From positions 19,068,760-19,132,759 of the forward strand of contig OY756969.1 of assembly GCA_963580455.1 (NCBI GenBank): DNA of 64,000 bases. The letters run 5' to 3'. This DNA is from Euonymus europaeus. Its lineage: Eukaryota; Streptophyta; Magnoliopsida; Celastrales; Celastraceae. Below, one piece after another: positions 46,145-58,349 of the stretch. The position numbers were made by a program, and so were the translations under genes. The first letter of the stretch is position 1. Each line of letters starts with the position of its first letter. The notes below the pieces were generated by a model. It did no database searches. It was not told the origin of the DNA and saw only the letters and a list, made by a program, of their open reading frames with translations.

Positions 46145-46318
46145 TCAGTTACTTTGCATCCCGGCTATGTATCCACATAGCTCAAGCTTCTCACGAGTAA
46201 CTATCTTTGTCATCATGTCAGCTGGATTCTTATTAGTGTGAATCTTCACCAGTGTCAACAATTTTTCTTCAATCAACTCACGTATCCAGTGATACCGAAT
46301 ATCAATATGCTTTGTGCC
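46145..46318 (-). pseudogene. E7 RNase H C-terminus
   Basis: Minus-strand TKHIDIRYHWIREL, then KIHTNKNPADMMTKIVTREK and YIAGMQSN before TGA (46145-46147). It continues the frame that stops at NSMYHS near 59500, with E8 inserted between the serine codon and TKHID. Confidence 0.92.
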
Positions 46319-47581
46319 AAAAACTTGGTCGATATAAAATATCGCAAGTTAACCTTGCAATATCAAATAAAGATGGGTCTTACCCTATCCGCGAGTGTAC
46401 GTGTCGTAAATAGTATAAAAGCGAATGGGATCGTATCCACAGAGATTGCTCAACTACCGAACAAACTACAAAGCAATAATTAAACTAAAATGCAGAAAAA
46501 TCAGATCTGAAAATGCTGAATAAAAGTGGCTGGAAAGGATGTAAATTAATGCGGTAAGGCTTAGCTTGGGTTAGTCTCGTTCTTGTACTATCACTCAGTT
46601 ACAAAATTCCAATTGCAATCACACAATTTAAAGAATTAATGACGTCAATCAAGAGACCTTGGTCCGGCTCTCTTAACTCTGACTTTCCTAAACAACGACC
46701 CTTGGCTTTAGTCCAGCCTAAAAATCTTTTCTTATCTTAGGAGTCTTGGTTGGCGTACCCTAAGAGTTTCCTAAAATAAGCATATGAACTAGAAATTCGA
46801 CAATCACACAACCTTAAACAATGTTGTATTACCTAATAAATTGTGTTTACAAATCCCAAATCTAGACCTTAATCAGATTTTTGTCACTTGTTAGACACCG
46901 CGTATTGGCCAGCCGAATGTGCCTAACTAACAGTTCCCCTACATCATGAAGTTGATCAGACATTCACAATAACAAGAAATCATCAATTAATTCAGAGATT
47001 CATAAATTATTCCTAGTGTAATCAACCATAGAATTGTTCAACCAAGATCAAATACAAGAACTAACCGAACCCAAGCTAATTAGTAATTTAGTTACACATA
47101 TACATATTCAAATACAGAAATGAAAACCCAAAACCAGTTGTAGAGAAGAGTCCACTTGATCTTCGTGTCTTTCCCCTTTAATCCCCCAGCTCTTCTTTTC
47201 ACTGTCATGTATCTCTTCTGGAATAAAAAATAATTTCATTCTATCTTTCTTCTTTTCTTTTGTTTTGTCCAATTTCCATTTTTAGTAATTCCTTCATACT
47301 ACACCGTTTTGACCACTAAAATTTGTGGATGGAATTTGGTCAACTCCCTTTAGTCCAACTTGCCACACTACATAACAAAGTGACACCGTTTTTATTTTCC
47401 CGTTGGAATTCTGCGGTCGCAAACAGGTTGCACTTTTCCTCCAGAACTAGCTTGCATTTCCATCTTTGCATTCATCCATACCTAACAAGAAAACATGTAT
47501 TTTGGGCAGTATTTCGATCTTGAAATCATACCAATTACAACAATTAAAGCCCAGAATTATAGGTGCATTCTACACCTATCA
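46319..47581 (-). repeat. E8 3' LTR (left copy)
   Basis: 1263 bp. On the minus strand it runs from TGATAGGTGTAGAATGC (47581) to ATCGACCAAGTTTTTGG (46319). It is uninterrupted, unlike the other copy. Confidence 0.93.
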
Positions 47582-48193
47582 AAATCCCCCAAACTTAGAT
47601 CTTGCTTGTCCTCAAGCAAGAGTTTAAAAACATGGTAAAGATGAATTTTTCATGTTAACCAGGAGAGATGATGACTAGAGAAAAACAATGGCAAGACAAG
47701 AATTATATTATCAACAAAGTGTCCCAGACATCTTAAATCACACTTGCCTAAGGGAATGTGATCCACAATTACCCTAAACACATGCACATCCACCCAACCT
47801 CACTAGAATACACTCATAAAAGTATTTGTCACTCATGTGTTTATTGGGTTGTGTTTACACTCCTATAATTCCATACCAGCTGCCATATGCTTGCACATCA
47901 ATCAAACCTCATTATGCCAAAGCAATGCTCCACCAATCAAAAGAACTAAAAACCAATCAGGCATTTCCACACAAGATCAAATAGCAATAAAAACAAAGTT
48001 TTGGTACAGGAGAAAGTTCACAAAAAGAGAGAATAAGGTATAGGAATAAAAACACCATGTGCAAAAAGGTGTAAAACACATATCCAACTGTCAGCTCAAT
48101 AAACCTAAATCCCTTCTGCCTATTGAAACTCCACTTCTAAACACACTAACCCTACTCCTCTACATCCAGAACAAAATCCATACAGTAAGCAAA
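47582..48193. other. E8 spacer between third ORF and 3' LTR
   Basis: About 610 bp without a coding frame. The polypurine tract (AAGTTTGGGGGATTTT on the minus strand) lies at its left edge, 47582-47597. Confidence 0.8.
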
Positions 48194-49369
48194 TCATTTG
48201 TGCCTTCCAGTGCTTCTTGGAAATGCCACATCATCTGGCCCATCCTGGGTAGCCTGCAAATGGCATGCAATATTCTGCTGCACATTTTCCAGAGTAACCT
48301 CCATTCGCACTAAGTAAGACACCACCCTCTCTTGCACAGCTTCAATTCTTCCTATTCGATCAACTACCTGCATTTGCACTTATCGCATTTGCTCCATTTC
48401 AAATCCAAAATCCACAATTTTCTCTTCTAAAGCCTCAAGTCTACTTGCTTGGTTCTCTTATTCTTCATCATTCTGAGGAACCCTTGTAGCACGCTGTTGC
48501 AACCTAACCAACTGAGCCTCACTCCTATCCCACCAAGACTTGGTCAAGGGAGCAACTTTCTTCATCAACACATCACCAGCCTCAGCAAAACCCCCCTCTT
48601 CTAGACAAATCTTGGTGATCAACACCCCAAATGGCAACACCTGCCCACTCAACTGCCTTTCTTTTACTTTCACTATATGATCATATATTGTTCCTCCCAT
48701 GCAGAAATTCATTCGATTCACAATAGCATACATCAAATAGCAAGTCTTCGTATTCACAGTAGACAAATGAGTGACTGGAATAACATTGCGAGTGACAATA
48801 TAAGCCAACAACCTATACGGCTGCATCAAATCAGCATATGCTGTCACAGTTTTGGCAAAATCAGTATCATTTCCATCAGTCAAACTAGTTACCACAACGG
48901 ACCACTCGGGCCATACAATCTCATATTCAGCTGCACCAAATTCATAAAATCTATAGGTAGGCTTGCGAATAGGGGGTGGCAGAGACAAAGCTAGACAAAC
49001 TCGCCTAGGATTGAAGTAAAATCTAATCCCCCTAACATATGCTTCGTAATGATTATCATTAACAATTAGGTTTGCATAAAACTCTTGCACAATATGCCTA
49101 TTAGCTAATCCGACAACACTGCCTATTGACACCCAATCCAATTCTTCAAAAATACCATACCAACACACCTGTTCGAAGTCCTTCATGACCACATGTCGCT
49201 CAATGTGCAGGCCCCTCTTCTTCCAAATTGATTCATACTCTTCAGCGGCATTGGGTGAAACAAAACGTTGTACGGGCTCCTCTTCTTGAGGCGGCGAACT
49301 CGATTCTCCGACCATGGGACCTTTTCCCTTTACTGCCCTCGCTTTTCCTTTCGATCTTCGATCTTCCAT
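48194..49369 (-). pseudogene. E8 third ORF (Athila-type, putative plant transposon protein)
   Basis: ATG 49369 opens a 303-codon frame with a basic, nuclear-signal-like start (MEDRRSKGKARAVKGKG). It then has a conserved block (WKKRGLHIERHVVMKDFEQV, VQEFYANLIVNDNHYEAYVR, GIRFYFNPRRVCLALSLPPP) like the 'putative plant transposon protein' domain of Athila/TAT elements. TAA at 48458-48460 ends it. The same frame continues with SRLEALEEKIVDFGFEMEQM, a second TAA at 48380-48382, and 61 more codons with heptad-like spacing to 48194. No signal peptide or membrane segment is seen, so 'envelope' is not supported. Role unknown. Confidence 0.82.
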
Positions 49370-50404
49370 GGCTATCGATCCGTTGATTCGACTGAAAACC
49401 CCAAATCGCCGCTCTATTCAGATGATACTGTAGGCTTCGTGCGGCAACTAGAGTTTAAGTGGTCCCCAACATTTGCCTTTATACTATTCCAGATCGGCGG
49501 CCACGGAAAGGCTGCAAAAATCAATTATATATATATATTTATTTTTTTAATTTTTTTGGCAAATGGCACCGCATCACCCTGCATACTGAAACCGCCACCT
49601 TAATTATGTGGCCGCAAACAGGCTGCAAATGGCCTACACCTTAGTCACAAAGAGGCTGCAAAAAGTATCACCCTGCACCAGAACTGACAACTCTCCTTCC
49701 TCCTTGAATATCACCCTACTACAACCTCTCTGCAAACTCTTTCCCCAACATTCATACCCCAAACTAAAGCATCATGTCAGACACCTTTAAGCACATGATT
49801 ATCCTTGAAAGCAAGCAAAAAGGATAGAAGTTGGATTGGCTTTTGGCTCACACAAAGAAAGGCTTTTGTTTACATGGCAAGAATCAGATGATTGAAATTT
49901 AGCATAGGCTGAGAGTCTCAAAAAAATAATTGTACAGCATAGGGTCAGACAAATATGCACAACACTTCATCATCTCAGCACAACAAAACCAGGCATTTTA
50001 CTCAGTTGATATAATGCAAGTTCTAGCAAGCAAAGTAATGGAATTATAACACACATAATCTGTAGGCTGCTCACTAAATGCTTAGATGCTTCAGTGACAT
50101 GCATATTCTAGCAAAAGCTTCACACAAATCACCTCACAGCAAGATATAATTTTAGCCCTACACATTCAAGACAAAGAAAAACTAGCTTGCCAAAGTTTTA
50201 TAAAAAGAGCAAAACCCTCCCCCAAAATTAAATTGGACATTGTCCTCAATGGGAGAGAAATACAGTGCATCGAAGGAAATAAAATATAAGACAGAGATGG
50301 GTAGGAGACTTAGCTGTTGAAGTATGTCAATAAAAATGCTCCTCATCCCCATGGGGTACAGTGCTGGGTTTAACGTCCTCAGCCGGACATAGCCAGTGAG
50401 AAAG
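49370..50404. other. E8 spacer between integrase and third ORF
   Basis: About 1 kb with no frame of recognisable similarity. It probably holds the promoter or splice signals for the third ORF, if it was expressed, but none can be pointed to. Confidence 0.5.
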
Positions 50405-51473
50405 CTATATGGAAGAAACAAGAATAATGTCCTCCTCAAGAGTGAGAGGCACAGAGTCCCAATAGAGTTTGGCATGATGACCATTAATTTTGAATGTTCG
50501 GTCAGAATCAAGGGGCTGCAGTTCAAGAGCTCCATGAGGAAACACTGTTTTCACCAAGTAAGGACCATGCCAGCGAGATTTCAGTTTGCCCGGAAGAAAA
50601 CTCTTTCCGCAGAAGGTGGTGATCATGATATTTCTTAGAACGCTCCTTGTACAACTTGGCATTGTCATAAGCTTCATGACGCAACTCTTCTAACTCATTC
50701 AATTGCATACGACGCTGGTCGCCAGCTTTCTTCATGTCAAAGTTGAATTTTTTTATTGCCCAGTAGGCCCGGTGCTCCAGCTCCACAGGTAAGTAACATT
50801 GCTTTCCATCAACCAATCTGAATGGAGACATCCCAATGGGTGTTTTGAAAGCGGTGCGGTATGCCCATAATGCATCATTAAGATGCAATGACCAGTCCTT
50901 GCGTGTATGATTCACCGTCTTCTCCAAGATAGCTTTGATTTCTCTATTGCTCACTTCCACCTGCCCACTAGTCTGTGGATGGTAAGGTGTTCCCACCCGG
51001 TGGGTAATATCATACTTTTTCATCAAAGCGGCAAAAGGATAGTTGTTGAAGTGGCTGCCCCCATCACTTATGATAGCTCTTGGAGTCCCAAAACGGGCAA
51101 ATATATTATCCTGCAGAAACTTCACAACAACTCGATGATCATTAGTACGAGAGGGGACAGCCTCGACCCATTTTGACACATAATCAACCCCCACCAATAT
51201 ATATTCAAAGCCAAAAGAGGAAGGGAAAGGACCAATAAAGTCAATACCCCATACGTCGAAAAGCTCAATGACTTGAATATTAGTCAATGGCATTTGGTCA
51301 TGGGCTGATATGTTTCAAGTCCGTTGGCACCGATCACAACTCCTACAAAAGAGCAAAGCATCTTTAAAAATCGTAGGCTAATAAAAACAAGAATGAAATA
51401 CCTTAAGGGCTATTTTCTTGGGTCCAAAGTGGCTACCACAAGCATAAGAGTGACAATGCTTGAGGAAGTCCAG
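50405..51473 (-). pseudogene. E8 integrase
   Basis: The zinc region (HCHSYACGSHFGPKK, then FCRSCDRCQRT) is in frame with TAG at 51378-51380 and TGA at 51315-51317. The core is open from 51293: [20 protein letters not shown] with [23 protein letters not shown], and [20 protein letters not shown], giving all three acidic residues. A one-base slip near 50600 moves the C-terminus ([30 protein letters not shown]) into another frame, ending at 50405. No chromodomain, as expected for Athila. Confidence 0.92.
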
Positions 51474-52100
51474 CTACTCTGTTGGAGGAACACACTTGCG
51501 AATAATTTGATCCGGGAAAATTTTGAATAAATAAGGATCATCCCAGATATAATCCCTTGCTCTTGACATGATCCGCTTCCTATCCTGATAAGAAAGATCA
51601 GATGGAAAAGATTTAGTCACAAGATAGTTTACTATGTCAGCATACCAACGAACTTCAGTAACAACAACAAGAAGTTGTTCGTCTGGAAAAGATTCACCCA
51701 ATGGAAGCTCATCATGTGCACTGTCAGAAATCAGCCGAGATAAATGATCAGCCACTACATTTTCCACTCCTTTTTTATCCTTGATTTCCAAGTCGAACTC
51801 TTATAAAAGAAGTACCCAACGTATGAGTCGTGGCTTGGCATCTTTCTTTGTCATCAAATATCTCAAGGCAGCGTGACCAGTGTAGACAATCACTCGAGAC
51901 CCAACAAAATAAGATCTGAATTTTTCAAGGACAAATATGACTGCCAAGAGCTCTTTCTCCGTGGTGGAATAATTCAGCCAAGCATCATTCAAAGTCCGGG
52001 ATGCATAGTAAATAGCATACGGTATCTTGGCCTTCCGTTGGCCCAAAACAGCCCCCAAAGAGTAATCACTTGCATCGCACATCAATTCAAACGGAAACTT
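51474..52100 (-). pseudogene. E8 RNase H and connection
   Basis: It is in the same frame as RT, after TGA at 52101-52103: [81 protein letters not shown] at 51801-51803 is followed by VVADHLSRLI and the linker to integrase, which ends at TAG 51474-51476. The D, E and second D of RNase H are present. Only single-base nonsense changes break it. Confidence 0.9.
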
Positions 52101-54953
52101 TCAATCATGTGCGCGCATGATAGGAGCTGAAGTAAGAGCTTCCTTAAGCCTCTCAAATGCTACCCGACACTCCCCAGTCCACACAAACTCAGCATCTTTC
52201 ATCAATAAGGCACACAAGGGCTTAGAAATCTTTGAAAAATCTTTAATGAACCGCCGATAAAACCCCGCATGCCCAAGAAAACTTCGCACCCCTTTAACAG
52301 TTATTGGACTCGGTAATTTGGAAATAATCTCAATCTTGGCCTTGTCAACTTCAATGCCTCTGCTCGAGATGAGATGACCCAACACAATACCTTTATTTAC
52401 CATAAAATGGAATTTCTCCCAGTTCAAGACAAGGTTGGTCTCCTCGCACCGTTCCAAAACCAGCCGTAAGTGCTCAAGACATTCATCAAAATCAGACCCA
52501 AATAAACTGAAGTCATCCATGAATACTTCAATGAATTTCTCAGCCATATCAGAAAAAATACTGAGCATACAACGCTGAAATGTGGCTGGAGCATTACAAA
52601 GCCCAAATGGCATCCTTCGGTAAGCAAATGTGCCATAGGGACATGTAAATGTAGTATTGGCTTGATCCTCTGGTGCGATAGCAATCTGATTGTAGCCACT
52701 GTACCCATCCAATAAGCAATAATGACTATGTCCAGCGAGTCGCCCCAACATCTGGTCAATGAATGGCAAGGGAAAATGATCTTTCTGTGTCGCAATATTG
52801 AGCTTCCGATAATCAATACAAACTCGCCAAACCGTGGTCATTCTAGTTGGTATCAACTCATTGTGTTCATTCTGGATCACTGTTATGCCACTCTTCTTTG
52901 GCACCACATGAATGGGACTCACACACTTGCTATCTGAAATCGGATAAATCACCCCCACATCCAACAACTTGAGAATTTCAGCTTTGACAACTTCCTTCAT
53001 GTGAGGATTGAGACGCCTCTGAGCCTCCCGAGAAGGTTTAGCATTATCCTCCAACAGAATTTGGTGCATAAATTTTGCTGGACTGATTCCTCGAATGTCA
53101 GCAATTGTCCACCAAATAGCTGCTTTATGTCTTCTTAAAATGTGGCTCAACCTTTCCTCTTCCCCCAAACTCAAGCTTGCAGCCACTATAACCGGGAGAG
53201 TGTCATTGTCCCCCAAATAAATGTATTTGAGATGGCTGGGCAGCTGCTTTAATTCCAACTTTGGTGCCTTAACTGTAGATGGAACAAAAGAGGAAGAAGT
53301 AGGTGCCTTACTCACATATGGCCTATCCAATTGAAGCGCTTGAATAGCCTCCTGTATGCAGCCACTATGTTCTATAGTACTTTCATTCAATGACTTTTCA
53401 TCCAAGCCTTGAGCCACCACAGTCTCCAAAGGATCTCCACAAGACATCTGAAAAATCTTACTCACTAGATCATGTATAATATCCACACGAAAGCAATCAC
53501 TATGATCATCATGAGTTTTGATAGTAGCAAACACACGAAATTCTAACTCTTGGTCATTAACGTTCATGGTTATAGTCCCCTTTTTCACACAAATATTCAT
53601 GTCAGCAGTAATCATAAAAGGGCGACCAAGAATAATAGGTAAAGATGAAGACATTGTACTATCTTCCATATCTAACACAACGAAATCAGCTGGTAAAATT
53701 AGACCTTGCACAGACACTAAAACATCCTCTAAAATGCCCCTAGGTCTCTTAACAGTTCGGTCAGCCAATTGCAATGTTATGGAAGTGGGCTGAAGTTCTC
53801 CTAGACCAAGCTTCTCATACACAGAAAAAGGAAGCAAGTTAATACTAGCACCAAGGTCTAACAAAGCCTTTTCGAAAAATCGATTCCCCACTTTGCAAGG
53901 GATGGTGAAGCTACCAGGATCCTTAAGCTTAGGAGGAAGCTTGTGTAATAAAACAGCACTCACCTCTTCAGTCAAAGCAACTTTCTCATGCTCAACAAAT
54001 TTTCTCTTATTTGTACAATAATCTTTTAAAATTTTAGCATAAGAAGGAATTTGCTTAATAGCATCAAGCAATGGAATATTAATCTCAACCTTACGCAAAT
54101 TTTCGAAGATATCTAGAGCTTTAGAGTCAAGTTTCTTTTTAGCAAACCTTTGCGGGAAAGGTGGAGGATCTCTTCCCCAGTCTTTTGGAGCCACTGGTGC
54201 AGAACTGCACCCTTGTTGCACCCTTTCTGCGACTGGACCAGTGCAGTTTTTTTTCTCCATTGGAGGCCTTTCAACCTTGTTGTCAACAACTTTGCCACTC
54301 CTTAGTGTTGTAACAGCCTTTGCATGTTCCAAACCAGCTGGATTATTAACGACTTGAGCTGGAAGCTCTCGCTTTTTCCTCTCACTCATCTCCTTAGCCA
54401 TTTGCCCCATTTGTGTTTCTAATTTATGAATGGCTTGAGTTGTTTGTTGCATAAACTGCATCATGGATACCTCCAGGTCACTCTTCTTTGCTGGTTGAAC
54501 AACTGAAGCTGGAACATTAGCAGCAGGCTGGTCATTCTTCCAAGAAAAATTAGGATGGCTTCTCCAAGGATACTGCTGGTTCCTTTGATTAAAATTCATT
54601 TGGCCCATATAGTTGGCCTCCTCTTGCTCTATCATAGCAGTCAATGGACATGCCTCAGTAGCATGTTCTTGATGTGAGCAAATAGCACATACCACAGCGG
54701 ATGGTGTTGAAGTAGATGCATTAGCCAAGTTCATCCCTTTTAGAGAATCTACTAAGAGATCCATTTTTCGGTTCAGATTCCCAATTTCAGCTTGCACCAT
54801 AGTATCTGAACTTACCTCATACACACCTTGTCTCTTAGAGGAACCCTTACTTCTTGTGGAAAATTGTTGGGAATCTTCACTCAATTCCTCAAACAACTTC
54901 ATTGCATCTTCACTACTCTTTCTCATCAACACCCCCATTACATGCTGAATCAA
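52101..54953 (-). pseudogene. E8 gag C-terminus, protease and reverse transcriptase (950 codons open)
   Basis: A long open frame. Near residues 89-102 is a CCHC knuckle (CAICSHQEHATEAC). A protease of the Athila kind follows (LLDLGASINLLPFSVYEKLG, then ILGRPFMITADMNI) near residues 365-470. RT covers the last 330 residues: WRVCIDYRKLNIATQKDHFP, LLDGYSGYNQIAIAP, MPFGLCNAPATFQRCMLSIF, and the catalytic VFMDDFSLFG. It continues with GVRSFLGHAGFYRRFIKDFS and ends at TGA 52101, where the family has tryptophan. It makes cDNA from element RNA. Confidence 0.92.
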
Positions 54954-55618
54954 CCTTCATCCTATTGACCTCATTCAACCCTTCATAGAAGTGCAAAACA
55001 ATGTCATCTTTGTGCAAGTTGTTGGTTGGGCAGCGAGCTAGGCGAACCTTGAAATCTTTCCAAGCTTCATAGAAGAGATCACCATCTTTTTGTTGGAAAT
55101 TTTGGATCTCTCTTACAAGTTGCTTGGTCCTATGAGCTGGAAAAAATTCTCTCAAGAACTTTGTAGCCATTTGCTCCCATGTAACAATGGAACCTGCTTC
55201 AATCGTGTTGTACCACATATTGGCTCCTCCTCTTAGCGTGAAGCGAAACAACATGAGCTTCAAATTATCAGCCGTGCTGCCCGTCATGTTTTGTGTTCGA
55301 CAAAGATCGATAAAATCTTTCAAGTGTTGGTAGGGATCTTCATCAAACCTCCCCCACATAGTGAGGCACTGAATTCAGCAACTGAGGTGCTAGGCTAAAT
55401 GTGGCTACTCTATTGGGCTGAAATGCAATGCAAGATGGTTGGGCAACATTTCGTGGAATGTATCGGTTCATCATAGGAACCCTTTCATTACCCGCATCTT
55501 CTACATCAACAATGGGATTATTCTCAGCCATATTCTTCCTTCTAAGTGCTCTGGCCATTCTCTCTATTTCAGGATCTAACTCTTCTAACTTCTTGTCTTG
55601 AGAACGTGTATTGACCAT
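54913..55618 (-). pseudogene. E8 gag N-terminal part
   Basis: ATG 55618 follows the primer site by about 130 bases (MVNTRSQDKKLEELDPEIER). After 91 codons a frame slip near 55350 leads to a 148-codon frame with the gag core: DEDPYQHLKDFIDLCRTQNM, WEQMATKFLREFFPAHRTKQ and ILHFYEGL-type text. A second slip near 54950 joins the long pol frame. All the lesions in gag are indels. Confidence 0.9.
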
Positions 55619-55749
55619 GCACTGTCAAGGAACAAAAGAGAACCGCCCCTGCAAAATAAAAATAACAATGTCAGGTTGTGAAATACTAAACTATCAAGTA
55701 AATAAATAAAACTTATTGATAAACGCTTGACCGGTAATGAACTTAACAG

Positions 55750-55767
55750 TCCCCGGCAACGGCGCCA
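55750..55767 (-). other. E8 primer binding site (Asp-tRNA type)
   Basis: The minus strand reads TGGCGCCGTTGCCGGGGA, 18 bases complementary to the 3' end of a plant Asp-tRNA including CCA. This is the usual site of Athila elements. Confidence 0.93.
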
Positions 55768-57592
55768 AAAACTTGGTCGATATAAAATATCGCAAGTTAA
55801 CCTTGCAATATCAAATAAAGACGGGTCTCACCCTATCCGCAAGTGTACGTGTCGTAAATAGTATAAAAGCGAATGGGATCGTATCCACAGAGACTGCTCA
55901 ACTACCGAACAAACTACAAAGCAATAATTAAACTAAAATGCAGAAAAATCAGATCTGAAAATGCTGAATAAAAGTGGCTGGAAAGGATGTAAATTAATGC
56001 AGTAAGGCTTAGCTTGGGTTAGTCTCGTTCTTGTACTATCTGTCACGCCCCTCTCCCAGATAGGTGCGGATGAGCACCCATGAAACCCAGAGGCGTGACC
56101 GGCAGGGAACTCCTCCGTTCCCCAAACCGGATTTAAACCCAAGCTATCCAAAACACTATAAATCAACAAGCTAACCATAATAATAGCAATCCCAAATACC
56201 GTCAATATGCAAACAGAAGTCTACAGCGGAAAAATCCATGAAAATCGTAGAAATCGAATGTAAATACAAAGACATAAATATCCACCCAGCAGCCACACAT
56301 CACATCTCACGCATCCCTGCGCTGATCATCCACTCCGGCTATCTCACCTGAAAAACATGAGAATAAAAGGGATGAGCCAGAAGGCTCAGTAAGGATATTG
56401 AGAAATATCAAACATCAGAATAAACGGAAAGTAAAAACTCAAGAGGTAGGTGAGATGAACAGAAACTCAAATACTGATACACTCCAGTATCACCGAAACA
56501 CCAACAAATATGGATAAAGTAAGAAAATCCGAAAGGTATAAAAGTACATAAAGGAAACCATACAATGATACCATAATAGGGTATCCGAACCCGTCATAAA
56601 TATCAACAATCAATCAATCTGTAGGGTAGACACCGAGTAGGCTCCACCACTACCATCCTCAAGTACAACTCTCAAATCAATACACTGTCATAATTCAACT
56701 CAAATCCATGTCAACTCAAAATCATATAACATCATAAATCCTCCCCTGGACCCACCCTGATCCCTGCAAGGTGTCTCCCAGTCCAGGTACTCCCAGATTG
56801 GATGAGGATCGAGCCCACATCAGGTACTCGATAGCATCGCCTACATCGAAGAGCGTCCCCTAGGATGTACCTCACCTCAATTCGGTCTCCAGGTACATAC
56901 CCGATCAGAACCATCAACAAATCATCCAGTAGGCTGGGTCGCCCGATGTGGGTCCCACACACTACAAATCATCCATCAATAATCTCGTAACAACATCACC
57001 AAAAATCACCAGAATACAGTCCTATCAAGACTCTCAAAAATATCACACAAACCAGAAGTGGGCCCCACCTCTGAGTGTGGGCCCCACAAGAGACATGGCG
57101 CACAATGATGCAGCCAGTCGCACAAAAAATCCATAATAACATAAAATAATAATAATACAGTTACAATTGCGGAAATAAATCGGATAAGAGTAAAAATAGA
57201 GAAATTCCCAACCACCGGGAATTTCACACCAATAGACAAATAGGAGTCCGTCAGATACGGAACTCTCGGAACCCCAAATAATAAATGGGGTAGAATCCCT
57301 TCCTGAAATGCTGACTAACTCAACTCCGTTGTACCTCTTCAGCTATCAGAATCCAACACCAAACTCCTAAATCAATCTCCTGCACCGAATATGAATACGT
57401 ATACCCAATACTGTCAAAATACGGAAAAGGCAACGGTCAACCCTAGTAAAAGTCAACTGTCAAATAGTCAAAATGGGTCAAACCCGAGTCAACGGGTCAA
57501 CTCGGTCAAACCCGAGTCAACTCGGCCGGAGCCGAGTCACTTTTCCGACGACTTTTCCGATCACTCCTACATCAGAATAAAGCCTACAACAA

Positions 57593-58172
57593 CAGAAATC
57601 CATTGGTACCTGTCTCGTTCCAAAACTCAACCGGAATCAACCGGGATCGCTCCTAAAAGTCGCCTGAAAACCGAACCTCCGCCGCCTAATTCCACCGTCT
57701 GTGGTGGTCTGATGACGACGATTCCGGTTGGGTTTTGCTCCTCTCTTCACAAGCTTTGATTCGATACCTCATACGCCTCAATCGGACCACAAACGCCCAA
57801 AATCCATTTCAAAAATGTCTCATTTCATTCCTTTTCGTGCTGTCCAGAAGAGAACCAGAAAAATCTGGGTTATACCAGATTTTTCATAAAATTACCATTT
57901 GGCCCTTATTTCCCAAATAATACTTAAACTTCCATAATCCGTAAAAAATTCAGCAGAAATCCATTGGTACCTGTCTCGTTCCAAAATTCCTACTGAATCA
58001 ACTGGGATCGAGCTTTGAAATCTTGAAAAACCGAAACTTTGCCGCCTGATTCCGCCGTCTACGGTGATCCGATGGCGGTGATTCCACTTGGGTTTTGCTC
58101 CCCTCACCACGAGCTTCGATTTGACACCTTACACACCTCAATCGGACGTCAAACGAACAAAATCTTCTTCTT

Positions 58173-58244
<72 letters not shown>

Positions 58245-58349
58245 CAGCTGCTGCAAAACCAGAAAATCTGGTTTAAACCAGATTTTTGGTGAAATGACGG
58301 CTTTGCCCCTTTGTTTCAATCTTAATTACATAATCTTCCAAAATTAATA
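57593..58349. repeat. 361-bp tandem duplication inside S4
   Basis: CAGAAATCCATTGGTACCTG begins both units (57593 and 57954). Matching continues through CGCCTGATTCC-type text and AATCTGG...CCAGATTTTT inverted pairs. The units have diverged by substitutions and by a CT-repeat expansion in the second. Confidence 0.88.
58171..58242. repeat. CT microsatellite
   Basis: About 70 bases of nearly pure CT within the second unit of the S4 duplication. Apparent Ser-Leu frames here are by-products. Confidence 0.95.

Noticed and set aside
48194..49369. Envelope gene
   Set aside because: No signal peptide, no membrane segment and a basic start; it resembles the Athila third-ORF family instead.
52424..53793. 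Several frames on both strands within 52.4-53.8 kb
   Set aside because: They are shadows of the long E8 pol frame.
58039..58347. Frames rich in Ser-Leu
   Set aside because: They are translations of a CT microsatellite.
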